DNA from: Paulinella micropora | Taxonomy: Eukaryota; Cercozoa; Imbricatea; Euglyphida | Direction: 5' to 3' | Assembly: GCA_009731375.1 (NCBI GenBank) | Contig: BJOX01000271.1 | Location: 673,475-736,718 of the forward strand | DNA: 63,244 nt | Part shown: positions 1 through 55,564 of the stretch, in pieces | Layout: each line of letters starts with the position of its first letter | Numbering within the stretch: position 1 is the stretch's first letter | Made by a program: the position numbers and the translations under genes | The notes under the pieces: model-generated | Database searches by the model: none | Seen by the model: the letters and a program-made list of their open reading frames with translations, nothing else | What the model was told of the DNA's origin: nothing

Positions 1-30
1 CTTTTATTATTATTATTATTATTATTATTA

Positions 31-200
31 GGGAGTACATAGGCCATCGGTCCTTTCCATGGGCTGATTGGTATAAAGCTCCTAGAGTAATGTTCTATGC
101 CGTCACTTCCTTTATTCCACCGATTGGTGTGGAGACTTTCCTTATGGAATGGAGGACTGGATGCACATGGCCTTTTGGCTCAGCAATTGGCAGGAGATAC
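31..200. repeat. ATT-flanked dispersed module A, copy 1
   Basis: A block of about 168 bp from GGGAGTACATAGGCCAT to TTGGCAGGAGATACA, with (ATT)n on both sides (1-30 and about 201-315). Near-identical copies lie at 11727-11898 and 18307-18450, again between ATT arrays or gaps. No coding capacity is recognisable. It may be a non-autonomous element that carries or seeds ATT microsatellites. Confidence 0.7.
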
Positions 201-202
201 AC

Positions 203-247
<45 letters not shown>

Positions 248-264
248 CATTATTATCATTATTA

Positions 265-310
<46 letters not shown>

Positions 311-370
311 CATTATGTTGTCCTGCCTGTCCATGGCCTCCTGCTTGTCCGTTTCCTCTGCGTTTTGCAG

Positions 371-31194
<30,824 letters not shown>

Positions 31195-31328
31195 TCTCTT
31201 GGCTGGGTAGGACCGCACTCGTCCGTCTGTCTTTAGTAACACTTCCCTTGAAGTGCTATTTGTTCATCGTCGACTTAGTATTATATGCTCATTCTGAACC
31301 TAGTATGTAAATATTTGATTGCTAACGA

Positions 31329-31334
31329 AATAAA
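31329..31334 (+). terminator. Candidate polyadenylation signal AATAAA for the receptor gene
   Basis: A canonical hexamer about 135 bp after the stop codon at 31194. Many eukaryotic protists do not depend on this exact hexamer. Confidence 0.4.
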
Positions 31335-31999
31335 CCTCTTCTTTTGACCGGTGGCGTCTCATTTCAAGTCTATGAAATGCCTCTCTAGAAGCTCTATTTT
31401 TTCAAGGCTTTTCTTTTCGATTTGCGATTGTAAGCATCACTCTGAGAGTCCAAAGTCCAATGCCTGGAACAGTCCCTCGCTGTCTTCTGTAATCTTTTCT
31501 TTCCTTCCTTTCCTTTCTTTTCTCTCCTTTTTTTTTCTCTCTCTTTTTTTCTTTTCTTTTTCTTCTTTTTCTTTTTCTTCTGTTTCGTTTTCTTCCTTTT
31601 TCTTTTTCTTTTCTTTTTTGTCTTTTCTTTTATTTTCTTTCTTTCTTGTTTGCTTGCTTGAAATCTACCGTGGCTTTGCATAAAGCACCAGTTTGGCACA
31701 GTAAAAAAAATGAAGACTCAAAAAATGAAGACTCATGATCAGAGGAGAAAGACTGTTGCCGCCGGGGAACAGGAGAAAGTTGAAGGGAATTGAAGGAAAA
31801 ATCGCAGGTAGTTAATATAAAGTCACGAGTCACAGTTGTCAGTGCGTTTCGTTGCCGGATTCAATATTCATCACAGCCGGAGTATTATTCAATACACTGG
31901 ATGGTCCAAAAGTCGGCCTGGGGCCACTTAATTTAAAAGGTTGCCTATTTGAAGAAGGTTATTAGTTAAATTATCTTCGCAATTTTACTAGTGACTGAG
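31335..31999. other. Tail-to-tail intergenic region
   Basis: About 670 bp between the 3' ends of the receptor and arsS genes. It contains a plus-strand T/C-rich tract (about 31498-31660) and otherwise ordinary AT-rich sequence. I see no gene in it. Confidence 0.6.
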
Positions 32000-34422
<2,423 letters not shown>

Positions 34423-34446
34423 TTAAAACTGGGGAACAAATATGTG

Positions 34447-34454
34447 TATTTATA
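34447..34454 (-). promoter_or_regulatory. arsS: Possible TATA box upstream of arsS
   Basis: TATAAATA on the minus strand, 25-32 nt before the assigned ATG. If it is used, transcription would start at or near that ATG, which would favour Met11 as the true start. Weak evidence from position and sequence only. Confidence 0.25.
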
Positions 34455-34639
34455 CTTGGTGCAGCTCCAGTCCCAGGATAGCAACAGACAGCTTTCTGTT
34501 CGAACAAAAAGAAATTTGCCTTGTTGGAACCCCAGCATCGAAGCCCAAATGTACCGCTGTTCCCGGTTGATGCATTTTTCTTCGCACTCTTTTGACTTGG
34601 GTGGCTAACCTTCACAAAAAGTAGTTGAACACAAGAGAC

Positions 34640-36290
34640 ATCAAGACTACAAGATCACTCTGCCCTGAAAGATTTATATACTCCAGGGTACAGAATAGAG
34701 TAGACATGGCTGAAGGTATGTCCTCTTGGACTTTTGATACTAATAGGGGGGTAAGACAAGGATGCCCCCTATCCCCTCAACTGCCTATGTACTGCCATCA
34801 GTCTCAAGAACCTCATGTCCCAACAAGTACTCCAACAAAGACCATTTGAAATCTTTATATGTACTACCAGACTTACCACTTCTAAAACAACAATGTTAGC
34901 TTTGTCTTGATGAAATTCAGCATTATTCTCTTTTGCCCACAATGCACAAGTGTACAAGTACCTGCGAGTTATTTTTGACAAGTCTCTTACGTGGAACATG
35001 ATGAAGGCAGATAGAAGTCTCTTACGTGAAACATGATGAAGACAGATAGACTCAAAAAAAGCAAAGCAATGCATCAATATGGTGCTTGCTATGGGGTAAC
35101 GCCTAATATAGCTATGCAACTTATCACCTCTTCTGTCTTTCAGCTATGGATTGGGGGTCTGAATTCTGGCATCCAAAAAGAACTTGGGAAGAAGGTAATG
35201 AAATCAATTATTACCTTGCCAGAAAAATTTTACGTGTCCCAAAGGATTTCCCAAACCTTGCTTGTCAAGGGGAGTAGGTTTACGGTCAGTGGTAGGAAGA
35301 GGTAACATGAAAAGACTTACCTTCCTTAAATCTTCGCTATCTTTTCCTGAAGATAGTTTGCTTCATCAAATGTTTATTGGTTGTTTGAACACTCTAACAG
35401 AGTAATGATTGGGTAGGGAGGGTTATCATGGATCTTAAAATGATCAATCCGGAGTCTCCTATACAAAATTTGCTTTCCTTTGTTAACAATAGCTCTAAAG
35501 ACTCTATCAAAATGTGCATACACAACTATGAACATTTAATTTGGAGAAACAATGTATCTATGTCTAAAGTTCTGTCTAACCTATCCTTTAACAAATCGGT
35601 TAAGAAAAATCTATGGAGCTTTATTTTAAAGAAGGGTAATCATGAAGGTGGTAGAAGATTAATTTCTTTGGCCAGAGCTGGCTGCCTTCGTTTTGGGTTT
35701 TCATATAGAGGTTTTGGTACCCCTGCTAACACCCTTGTGTAATTTGTAAAACTGGTGAGCATTCTGAATTGCATGTCTTTATTTATGGGGCAATTACGAA
35801 GCCTATCTTGAAGTCTTTACAATTCGAATATATTGGCTCTCAATTTTCTCCGCATGACTCTATTACTACATTGGTCTTTATTAGGCACTTGGTCCTTAAA
35901 TTCCTCTTATCATATTGATGCTATGAGGTTTTTTCACAGGATTGTGATTGTGTCATCAAAGAGCTTTTATAAGCTCTTGGTGTTCGGTTGTTTTTAAATC
36001 TATATAGGTATGCGTAGGCAACTGGAAGAGTGGAAGATAGGAGACGCGATGGAGTTATGGGTGTTTGATAGATGTAGGAGCCTTTTTCTCTGTTAGCATT
36101 TTAGCTTTCTTTCGGACTCCTTTAGCATTTTAGCTTTCTTTCGGACTCTTAGGGATTTGAATTTTCATTCTGACTTAGTTTTCTGTAGTTCGTGAGTCAT
36201 TCCAATAGTCCTGCTTCTGGTTTGTCTATAGGGATATAGTTTCTGTAAAGGGAACTGCTTTCCTATTAAACTACTACTACTACTAACTCT
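34640..36290 (+). mobile_element. Decayed LINE-like (non-LTR) retrotransposon fragment
   Basis: Broken frames carry reverse-transcriptase landmarks: NRGVRQGCPLSPQL at about 34742-34783, VYKYLRVIFDKSLTWN at about 34954-35000 (the usual Y-L-G-V-x-F-D-x-x-L-T-W block), then AMDWGSEFWHPK and RKILRVPKDFPNLACQGE at 35145-35273, typical of the post-RT domain. Further on are GGRRLISLARAGCLRFGF (about 35650-35700) and CVICKTGEHSELH, a C-x2-C...H zinc-knuckle-like end (about 35735-35780). The catalytic Y/F-x-D-D box is absent, frames are interrupted, a 34-bp tandem duplication sits at 34979-35049, and part of the middle may be inverted. It is inactive. Confidence 0.72.
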
Positions 36291-36294
36291 ACTC

Positions 36295-36770
36295 TCCTTG
36301 TGCATAACCTGTTTGTGGCCTTTATTGGTTTTGTTTCCTTTTGTTTTGTATTTTCCCGTGATATTGGTTTTTAATTCTGCCAAAACACGTCTGTAACGAA
36401 AGGTAAGATGCCAGCTGGATGCAACAATTTTAAAAGGCAAATAAAAATTGCATTCTGTATTTGGTTAGATTGATTTTCCTTCTGTGAAAGTACTTGTGTA
36501 GTCAGTAGTCATTATCGTTCTTACTATTTTTATGTTTTCACATGGAAGAGGCATCACTGGGATGCAACAGTTGGCATAGGTATGATGCGAAAGGTTCGTC
36601 TGACGACCGTGTCCCTTTACAAACAAACAAACAAACAAACAAACCGAGAACGAGAAGCAGTAAGGCAAAAGAAAACAAAACTTGTGTTGGATTGCTCTGT
36701 CTGGCTGGTCAGCGCCATGCGACGTGCTGCGAGTCTTTGCCGATCTCGACAGCCCGAACTCCTCAGGTGA
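36295..36770. other. Unassigned unique sequence
   Basis: AT-rich sequence between the LINE fragment and the ACAT array, with an (ACAA)n run at about 36618-36645. I see no gene. Confidence 0.5.
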
Positions 36771-37630
36771 TATACAGATATAAATACATGCATACCCTCA
36801 CATCCATGCATGCACATACATGCATACACACATGCATACACACATACATACATGCGTACATGCATACATACATACATACATACATATATACATGCATACA
36901 TGCATACATACATACATACATACATACATACATACATGCATACATACATACATACATACATACATACATACATACATACATACATACGTACGTAATGTAC
37001 ATACATACATACATACATACATACATTACATACATTACATCACACATAAATTACATACATACATACGTACATACATACATACATACATACATACATACAT
37101 ACATACATGCATGCATGCATGCACATGCATGCATGCATACATACATTCATACATACATACATACATGCATGCATACATGCATACCTGCATACATACATAC
37201 ATACATACATACATTAACATACATACATACATACATACATACCTACATACCTGCATACATACATACATACATAACATACATAACATACATAACATACATA
37301 ACATACATAACATACATACATACATACATACATACATACATACATACATACATACATAACATAGCATAACATACATACATACATACATACATACATTACA
37401 TACATACATACTTACATACATACTTACATACATACATACATACATACATACATCATTACATTACATTGCATTGCATTACATTACATTATTACATTACATT
37501 ACATTACATTTACATTTACATTTACGTTTACGTTTACGTTTACGTTTACTTTTATTTTTACTTTTACTTTTACTTTTACTTTTACATTACATTACATTAC
37601 ATTAATTACATTACATTACATTATATTACA

Positions 37631-37661
<31 letters not shown>

Positions 37662-37773
37662 CATACATACATACATACGTACGTGCGTACGTGTACGTAC
37701 GTACGTACGTACATACCTACACACATACGTACATACATACACACATACATACGCACATGCATACATACATACA

Positions 37774-37804
<31 letters not shown>

Positions 37805-38030
37805 GTACATACATACATACATATTATATACCTCATACATAATGTACCTACATACATAATGTACCTACATACATTTGTACATACATACATAATGTACGTA
37901 CATACTTAATGTACGTACATACATAATGTCATACATACATAATGTCATACATACATAATGTCATACATACATAATTTCATACATACATACATACATACAT
38001 ACATACAAACATAACATACATACACACATA
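36771..38030. repeat. ACAT/TACA tetra- and pentanucleotide array
   Basis: About 1.25 kb of ACAT units with sub-blocks of ATTAC (37450-37510), TTTAC (37505-37590), ACATTACATT and ACGT variants. It fills the divergent arsS-arsM interval next to the arsM promoter array. Confidence 0.9.
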
Positions 38031-38033
38031 CAT

Positions 38034-38850
38034 AAGAAACATAATATAATATGCATCTATATAGAGGAGTGAGATATGTAAGCCAAGTTCGCTCCGCAGG
38101 CTCGATAACATACATACATACATACATACATACATACATACATAAGAATCATAACATAATATGCATCTATATAGAGGAGTGAGATATGTAAGCCAAGTTT
38201 GCTCCGCAGGCTCGATAACATACATACATACATACATAAGAAACATAACATAATATGCATCTATATAGAGGAGTGAGATATGTAAGCCAAGTTCGCTCCG
38301 CAGGCTCGATAACATACATACATACATACATACATACATACATACATAAGAAACATAACATAATATGCATCTCTATAGAGGAGTGAGATATGTAAGCCAA
38401 GTTCGCTCCGCAGGCTCGATAACATACATACATACATACATACATACATACATACATACATACATACATACATACATAAGAAACATAACATAATATGCAT
38501 CTATATAGAGGAGTGAGATATGTAAGCCAAGTTCGCTCCGCAGGCTCGATAACATACATACATACATACATACATACATACATACATAAGAAACATAACA
38601 TAATATGCATCTCTATAGAGGAGTGAGATATGTAAGCCAAGTTCGCTCCGCAGGCTCGATGACATACATACATACATACATACATAAGAAACATAACATA
38701 ATATGCATCTATATAGAGGAGTGAGATATGTAAGCCAAGTTCGCTCCGCAGGCTCGATGACATACATACATACATACATAAGAAACATAACATAATATGC
38801 ATCTATATAGAGGAGTGAGATATGTAAGCCAAGTTCGCTCCGCAGGCTCG
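38034..38850 (+). promoter_or_regulatory. arsM: Eight tandem copies of the arsM start-proximal (promoter/5'UTR) segment
   Basis: A core of about 70 bp, from AAGAAACATAACATAATATG through a TATA-like CTATATAGAGG to TTCGCTCCGCAGGCTCGAT, occurs eight times (starting near 38034, 38144, 38239, 38349, 38479, 38589, 38687, 38781), separated by (ACAT)n spacers of variable length. The last copy abuts the arsM ATG at 38851. The others run into ACATAC instead. Copies 4 and 6 have CTCTATAG in place of CTATATAG. The TATA-like box lies about 45-55 bp before the ATG in the last copy. Promoter function is inferred from position. Confidence 0.7.
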
Positions 38851-49579
<10,729 letters not shown>

Positions 49580-51009
49580 TCTATCAATCAATTCACTAAT
49601 TTAATCAATATATCAATTAATCTAATGTATGATTTTGTCTGGCTATCTACCTACTTTTCTTCTTTATCTATCTACTCTATCTTCCCAACCTGTCTAAATA
49701 TCTATCTAAAAATCTATCTATTCTATCTAATATAATCATTTCTTATCATATCTTGTCTAAATATCTATCTGAACATCTATCTAATCTATCTAATATAATC
49801 ATATCTTATCTAAGCTTATCTTATCCTGTCTTATCCTATCTTACCTATCTCCTAATGTCTATTATTATCTATGTGTATATATATAACATAACTGGATCAG
49901 GCCGTGCCTGGCGTTATTCAAGTATACTAGTATCTGGTGGTAAGCTTAGTTATTATATAATTACCAGGTAATAAATGTTATTACGTTCATGATTATTGAG
50001 GCGGTTGCCTCCTCTGGGTTTGGATGGGAGAGCGGGTCGAGTGCGAATCATTCCTTCTTACATCTTCTATTCTGAGGTTTCGTCTCTACAAACTTGAAAA
50101 GCAAGCATTTCCTCTTACGCTTCCCTCTCATAAGTAGCTACGAGTGGCAAGTATGTTCGAATTATATACCATAAAAGTTATTAGGACATGCATCTCAGTA
50201 CTGTTCTTGCACAGAGCTTTGAGCAACTCAGCATGCTCGGAGGCCTTTACCGACTCCTTTCAGAGTCCACCGGTACTGTCTCGCTACTACAGTAACCAAA
50301 GTAAGGGAAGGCAGTTTAATAAAGAGATTTCTGACAACTACAGTACGACACAAGTCACAAAAGTAAGACAGTTGTAACGGAACCAAGGTAGAGGTAAATA
50401 TAATGACTGTCTCCTAGTTACTCAGCCGACTACTTATCTAGAAATTTCTACTAAGACTAATTAAGTTAATACTGCCACTAGTGTGGCAAAATATAGTTTC
50501 CGATGAATCATTAAATAATTAGGTTGAATTTGTACTATCCGTCCTTATGACAAATCAAGTTGAACTACCATCAGGAATAACGTGACGCTCCCCCTTAGTT
50601 ATTTGTCATAACTATCTCACTATACTCAGTCCAGTCTAAAATGGTAAAAAAATTCAAGCGCTTCCCGTAAGGGTATCAAAAAGTCCAATATATATATAAT
50701 ATATGTGTATGTATCATGATATATATATATATACTAGTAGTAGTATATATCATCCAAATGCAGTGCAGTAAAATTTAGTGAATATAAGAGAAAGAAAGAG
50801 GTGAAAGTCCGTCCGAAGCTTTTACATGAACTTGAAAATAAAATTCTCCCTCGTCCCCCTGCCCTCGGCCGCCGGAAAAGTCTGGGCGGGGTGATCCTCT
50901 TCTAGTCATATGCTCTACTTCAGCTGTACTACGTGACAACGTTCGAATCCAAATTCTCAGGAAACGATTGAGAATGTTGAGATTGCAGTAGAGGGAACTA
51001 CTAAGGAAA

Positions 51010-51040
<31 letters not shown>

Positions 51041-51404
51041 GTGAGGGGGAGATGATATTTGAAGGCTGATGAAGTTGGTGACGAAAACGATCCCCCCACT
51101 TCTTCCCTGAAGTTCTTTTCTCCCTCTGAGTCATCTCTACAACGCTCAAACTCCAAGAAAGAGATGAGTAAGAGCGCGGAGGATGGAGCAGGGGGGGAGA
51201 TCTAGACAAGAAAGAAGGATAATGGAGTAGTACGTCCCCCATTACCACGCCTTGCATCCAGTGATTCAAGCCAATGTTTGGAGAGAGAGTTAGAAAGAGA
51301 CTGAGGATCAGGAATGACCCTTCAGTTGCATGGCGGTGGCATGAGGGGAAGATGGCGATTGTTGGGGGAAATGCGGAGGTCCTTCTGTTGAGGAGATAAA
51401 GAGA

Positions 51405-52193
51405 TTGATAGGAGCGTTAGCAGAGGGTGCAAAGGAGCTAGAGGTTAGGGATTCTCTCATCACTGGGAAGGATGGACAAGTGAACGAATTCTATATGGAA
51501 CTTTACGCGGATATCCAGAGTTTCATCATCGATATCTCAATGGCCCATAAGTGGAAAGACTCCTTTGCTAGGGGATCAATTGCATCATTTCCTCACCTCA
51601 GAACCCAATTGTCAGAGTACAGGGAATACTTGCAACGCGAAGGTCTAGAAGAAGAAAATGACCACAACATACCATCTTCAAGACTCAGTATCTCTTCTAA
51701 CGCCACTTCAAACACCTCACTCTCATCACCTGAAAAAGATTGTGTCGTGATGATGCATGAGAAAGAGGAAGATGAGAAAGAGATGCTTGAAAGGAGTGTG
51801 GCGGGGATGGTTTGGGTAGATGATAGTATGGCTAGCAAGTCTCAATCACCCCATAAGGACATATTCGTTAGGATGAAACACAATCCTCAAAGGTTCAAAA
51901 TTGCCAAAGGTAGTATCAAAACCGAGTACAAGGGAAAGGTTTTGATGCAACTCACGTTACTTTCGGGGACAAACGGGGAGCCGATCCAAGTATACGATTT
52001 GCACACCACATACAACCCCCATCTGAACTACGGGCTAGTAGCTACATCAGTTTGGTTGAAGCGCGGACTCGCAGTTGTCCATCAGAATAACCAAGTGATT
52101 GTGTTGAAATCCCCAGTCCACATCAAAGAAGATCAGATTGTAGCGAGGGGCAGGTCCCTCCCTAACAACCAGTGTTCGTTTTCGATCCTCTAG
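51405..52193 (+). pseudogene. Copia gag/protease-like ORF, copy 1
   Basis: About 262 codons, with no clear ATG at the 5' end. The second half (KHNPQRFKIAKGSIKTEYKG ... HLNYGLVATSVWLKRGLAVV) follows the Copia protease pattern, where a G-x-G-x-V/I strand is followed by P-x-L-x-x-N-L-x-S-V and a long strand. The catalytic D-S/T-G is not obvious, and DDS at about residue 144 is the nearest. The first half, acidic and Ser-rich, is presumed gag. Confidence 0.5.
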
Positions 52194-52635
52194 ATCCCAG
52201 CAAGAGATATGAACCGGTATCGTTGGAAAAGCAGAACGTGAAAGTAGATGGTGGTGAGGCATCACCGTCTACTATCTCGTTCTGACTTCCACCCCGCCAT
52301 CCTGCCCAATCAACAGCCCTTCCCGTTTATAACGATGTATACTGTAATGGTATCCCATGTGTATGTGGATGGAGATGTCAAGAAGATAAATCGTATGTTC
52401 CGTTTTCTTACGAGACGAACACGGAGAAGTGAGAACAGAGTTCTCAAAGTTTAGCTTGTTGTCTGATTATGCCCGGTGATACATGCATACACACTTCTCG
52501 GACTCAAGAACATGATGTTGATTGTGATATGTCAAAAGCATTAACCTGTAGTCAGGCCCACACATAGTGAACACATTCACGCCACTGTTTTCCATCACAA
52601 TGCCATGTGTAAACATACTCTGAGGAGTCAAAGCA

Positions 52636-53166
52636 ATGGAGAGAATGGCGCATTATATGGGGGTAAAGATCGTAGGGGCAGGGTGGCGAGAGAGAATCAT
52701 GAAGTGCGAATATTTCTTAAGGAATAAGATAAAGAGAGCACCGCACTTTCACAAGAACCATCATATAGTAGAACGGCACCCAGGCGTACATATTTCTATT
52801 GACACCCAGGGGTGGTCGAACACTATATCATGGGACGGTAAACGATATAAATTTACGGTCAAAAGTCTCGGTTCTAGTTTTGAACTTGACTATTACCTGC
52901 GTCATAAGAATGAATTTTTCCTGTCTTTTCTTAAAGCAGTCACGCACTTCGAAAGACGCACAAATCGGAAGGTTAAATTTATTACTTGTGACCAGGAATA
53001 TGGTCGTTACGAATGTTTTAAGGAGTGGGTTGATACCAACCAACCTATTTTAATTGAGGCTCCTACAGCCGAGAAACAGGCAGTCTCAAAGATAGAGAGG
53101 TCCCATCAAACCAATAGTGGTCCCGCGCGAGCCATGCTCAGCGACGCGGAACTTCCTCCGACTTTT
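52636..53166 (+). pseudogene. Copia integrase, copy 1 (ends at an in-frame TGA)
   Basis: Contains CEYFLRNKIKRAPHF, then the catalytic core D (HISIDTQGW), D (FITCDQEYGRYECF) and E (SKIERSHQT), in order and with family-like spacing. It stops at PPTF-TGA, where the family has Trp. The same frame resumes with PEMEKNATYINNLLP and GKSPYEVIP before a frameshift near 53310. Confidence 0.75.
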
Positions 53167-53309
53167 TGACCAGAGATGGAGAAGAATGCCACCTATATCA
53201 ATAACTTGCTCCCGATACCTAAAGGGCCCTTTAAGGGTAAGTCCCCCTATGAAGTCATTCCCGTCGGAAACCTTACTTACATCACCTTCGCCCTACCGGT
53301 TGCGCTGCT

Positions 53310-54296
53310 GTGATGAAGGTCAAGGCCCGACGAGGCAAAGGCGAAAGGGGAAAGAAAGTAGTCTTCTTAGGATATGAACGTAACACCGGATATTATCGTG
53401 TCTATGATCCTAATGCACTGGTAATACACGGTAATGTTCGGGACGTTATGTTTGATGTGTGGAGGTTGGGTAAGCGGGAGGCTTCTAACAGCCTTAATGG
53501 AACAGCAGGTGGGGATATGTTTTCAGTCGAGTGGGAATCGACGAAACCACCTGCTGCTCCGGCGACTAAAAACCCTCCTTCCGAGAAGAAAGTTGGCTTC
53601 GAGGTACCAGAACCAAGCGATAGTTTATCTACCTCCTCTAACGTAGGTGTCCCTGACGTTTGTAACAGTACCTCGAATGCCCCCACTAATTCTATGACAC
53701 AATCCGTCGATCCTCACCATCATCACTCAGATGATGAAAATCATGATTTCAGTAATCTCCCCCGGCTTATCTCCCCTAGTCCGTCTTCCAGGAACGTAGG
53801 TGGTATAGGTCAGGGGGAGAAGCATAAACCGGATTGTGTCAAGGTAGTGGGAAAGAGGGGGAGAAAATCTAAACTTAAGGTTGTCTTATCTGGGAAGGTA
53901 GTGCAAGTCCCGGCACGGGCGTTCGGAGAAGAGTGTGCTAAGACCACTTATGGGGATAAGTGGGATACTACTATGCGCAAGAGTGTTACTCTTGGACCGT
54001 CTGCCCCAGTAACCCGAAAAACGAAACGATTCCCTGCTCACAACGTTAAGTTTGATGATGGAGTAACGGAGAAGATAATAGGCTCTGAAATTTTGAAGTA
54101 CGAGGTTTCAGGGGGAGTAGCGTCGCCCCCAGCCCTCGTATTACATCCTCAGCAGGCTATTATTGAACCGGCACGCCCAGATCATAATGTCATTAGTGAA
54201 CTCGGGCATGCCGAGGGGGAGAAAGTTAGGATAGCCGCTGAAAAGGGCAAGCATCCCCCGGGTGGAGATCCCATGAACAAGGAAATATTTCCCTAG
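53310..54296 (+). pseudogene. Copia integrase C-terminal region and linker, copy 1
   Basis: Reads GKKVVFLGYERNTGYYRVYD and VRDVMFDVWRLG, the usual K-x-x-F-L-G-Y-x-x-x-x-x-G-Y-R-x-Y-D and R-D-V-x-F motifs after Copia integrase. A low-complexity Ser/Pro linker (about residues 90-200) leads toward the reverse transcriptase. It is frameshifted relative to the integrase frame. Confidence 0.65.
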
Positions 54297-54401
54297 AGAA
54301 CATAATTCCCGGGAGAACCAGGAATAAACATGTCTCGGTCTGTGCGAAAGAAGAGAGGATAGATTATTGCCTGGTAGCTGAACAATTCCCGGAATTTCCC
54401 G

Positions 54402-55564
54402 TTGTGCAAAAACCGAAGGATAGATACGGTCAAGCAGCAAGGTACGACCGATGAGTACCATAAAGCTAGGATTACTCTAAGGGTCCGAGACCTCCTGAAA
54501 GCAGGGTTGCAATACGACCCTAAACGCACATACTCACCCACTGTGCATCATCGCACTATCCTCCTCATCATTGCTTATGCTGCCTGCTTTGGAATAGACT
54601 CCTCTGGCTCATAGACTTCACCACTGCCTACCTACATGCTAAGATGCCTTATGATATCTATGTCAAGCCTCCACCGGGTTTTGAGAGAGAGGGTTTTCTA
54701 TGGCTTCTCAAGAAAGCCCTTTACGGTCATCCGGAAGCCGGAAGGTTATGGTACGACCTGATGTCAAAAGAGATGATCGAAAAGCAGGCTTTCATCATGT
54801 TCTCTCTAGATCGGGCTTCCTTTGCACGGGAGTAACCCTTTGAGAACTCAGCTGCTTTCCATGTTGATGACGGACTTCATGCAGCAACCGAAGCCAATCA
54901 CATAGGGTTAGTAGATAGTCTGAAGACGCACGGTTTTAGATGTAAGAACTTAGGAAAAGCCACGGAGTTCAAAAACATTCAGATTGTACAATCTGAGAAA
55001 GGGATTTTATTGCACCAACGGAAATATGAACTAGTCATCCTAGGTGAATTAGATTATATGAAGGAAGTGCCAGCTAAGACCCCTTTTACTTCTGAGAACC
55101 CTGCACCCCTGAAAGTAGGACATCGCCTGCTCAAATATGACCTTAGATGCCTTATCAGCATGCTCATCTTCTTAGCTGTCCATACCCGCCCCCTCCTTAT
55201 CTGTCCGTTAAGTTTAGCAGCAAAGCATCAAGTCCCATCCCCGGACATCCCTTATGCTATGGCTTATAGGATGTTTCTATAGCTGTTGACCCCCAGAGCA
55301 CTGCTTTTCAAACGGAGTGATAAGAGGTTAGTAAAAATGCTGTCAGAGGGGTTTCGTGTCCCTAGGTTTCCCAGATCCTGGAGACCGGCGAAGGGTCCGT
55401 CCGCCGCTGAGAAGGCATTAGGCCTTTGTGCGTGCAAAGCTATGGAAACCAATGATTTCAGTGTTCCCGTGATAGCCAATATAGAGAAGATGATCAATGA
55501 ACACCCTTTAGTAGGGTACATTGATTTAGATTTCGCTGGAGAGAAAGTTACGAGGGTGAAATGA
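54402..55564 (+). pseudogene. Copia reverse transcriptase and partial RNase H, copy 1
   Basis: Frame 1 (54402-54614) reads KRTYSPTVHHRTILLIIAYA. A shift near 54600 then gives LIDFTTAYLHAKMPYDIYVK, KKALYGHPEAGRLWYDLM, an in-frame TAA at 54833, FHVDDGLHA (HVDD in place of YVDD), GKATEFKNIQIVQSEKGIL and AVHTRPLLI. Another shift leads to a last frame (55286-55564) ending in the RNase H start YIDLDFAGEKVTR. It is non-functional. Confidence 0.75.

Noticed and set aside
38034-38850. CRISPR-like array (repeats with spacers)
   Set aside because: The spacers are (ACAT)n microsatellite, not unique sequences. The context is an intron-rich eukaryotic gene, and the last repeat abuts a start codon.
49584-51404. 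Attempt to define exact LTR borders
   Set aside because: In a head-to-tail array without a right flank, LTR and leader cannot be separated. The repeat start (TCAATC...) lacks the usual TG...CA ends, so no LTR is annotated.
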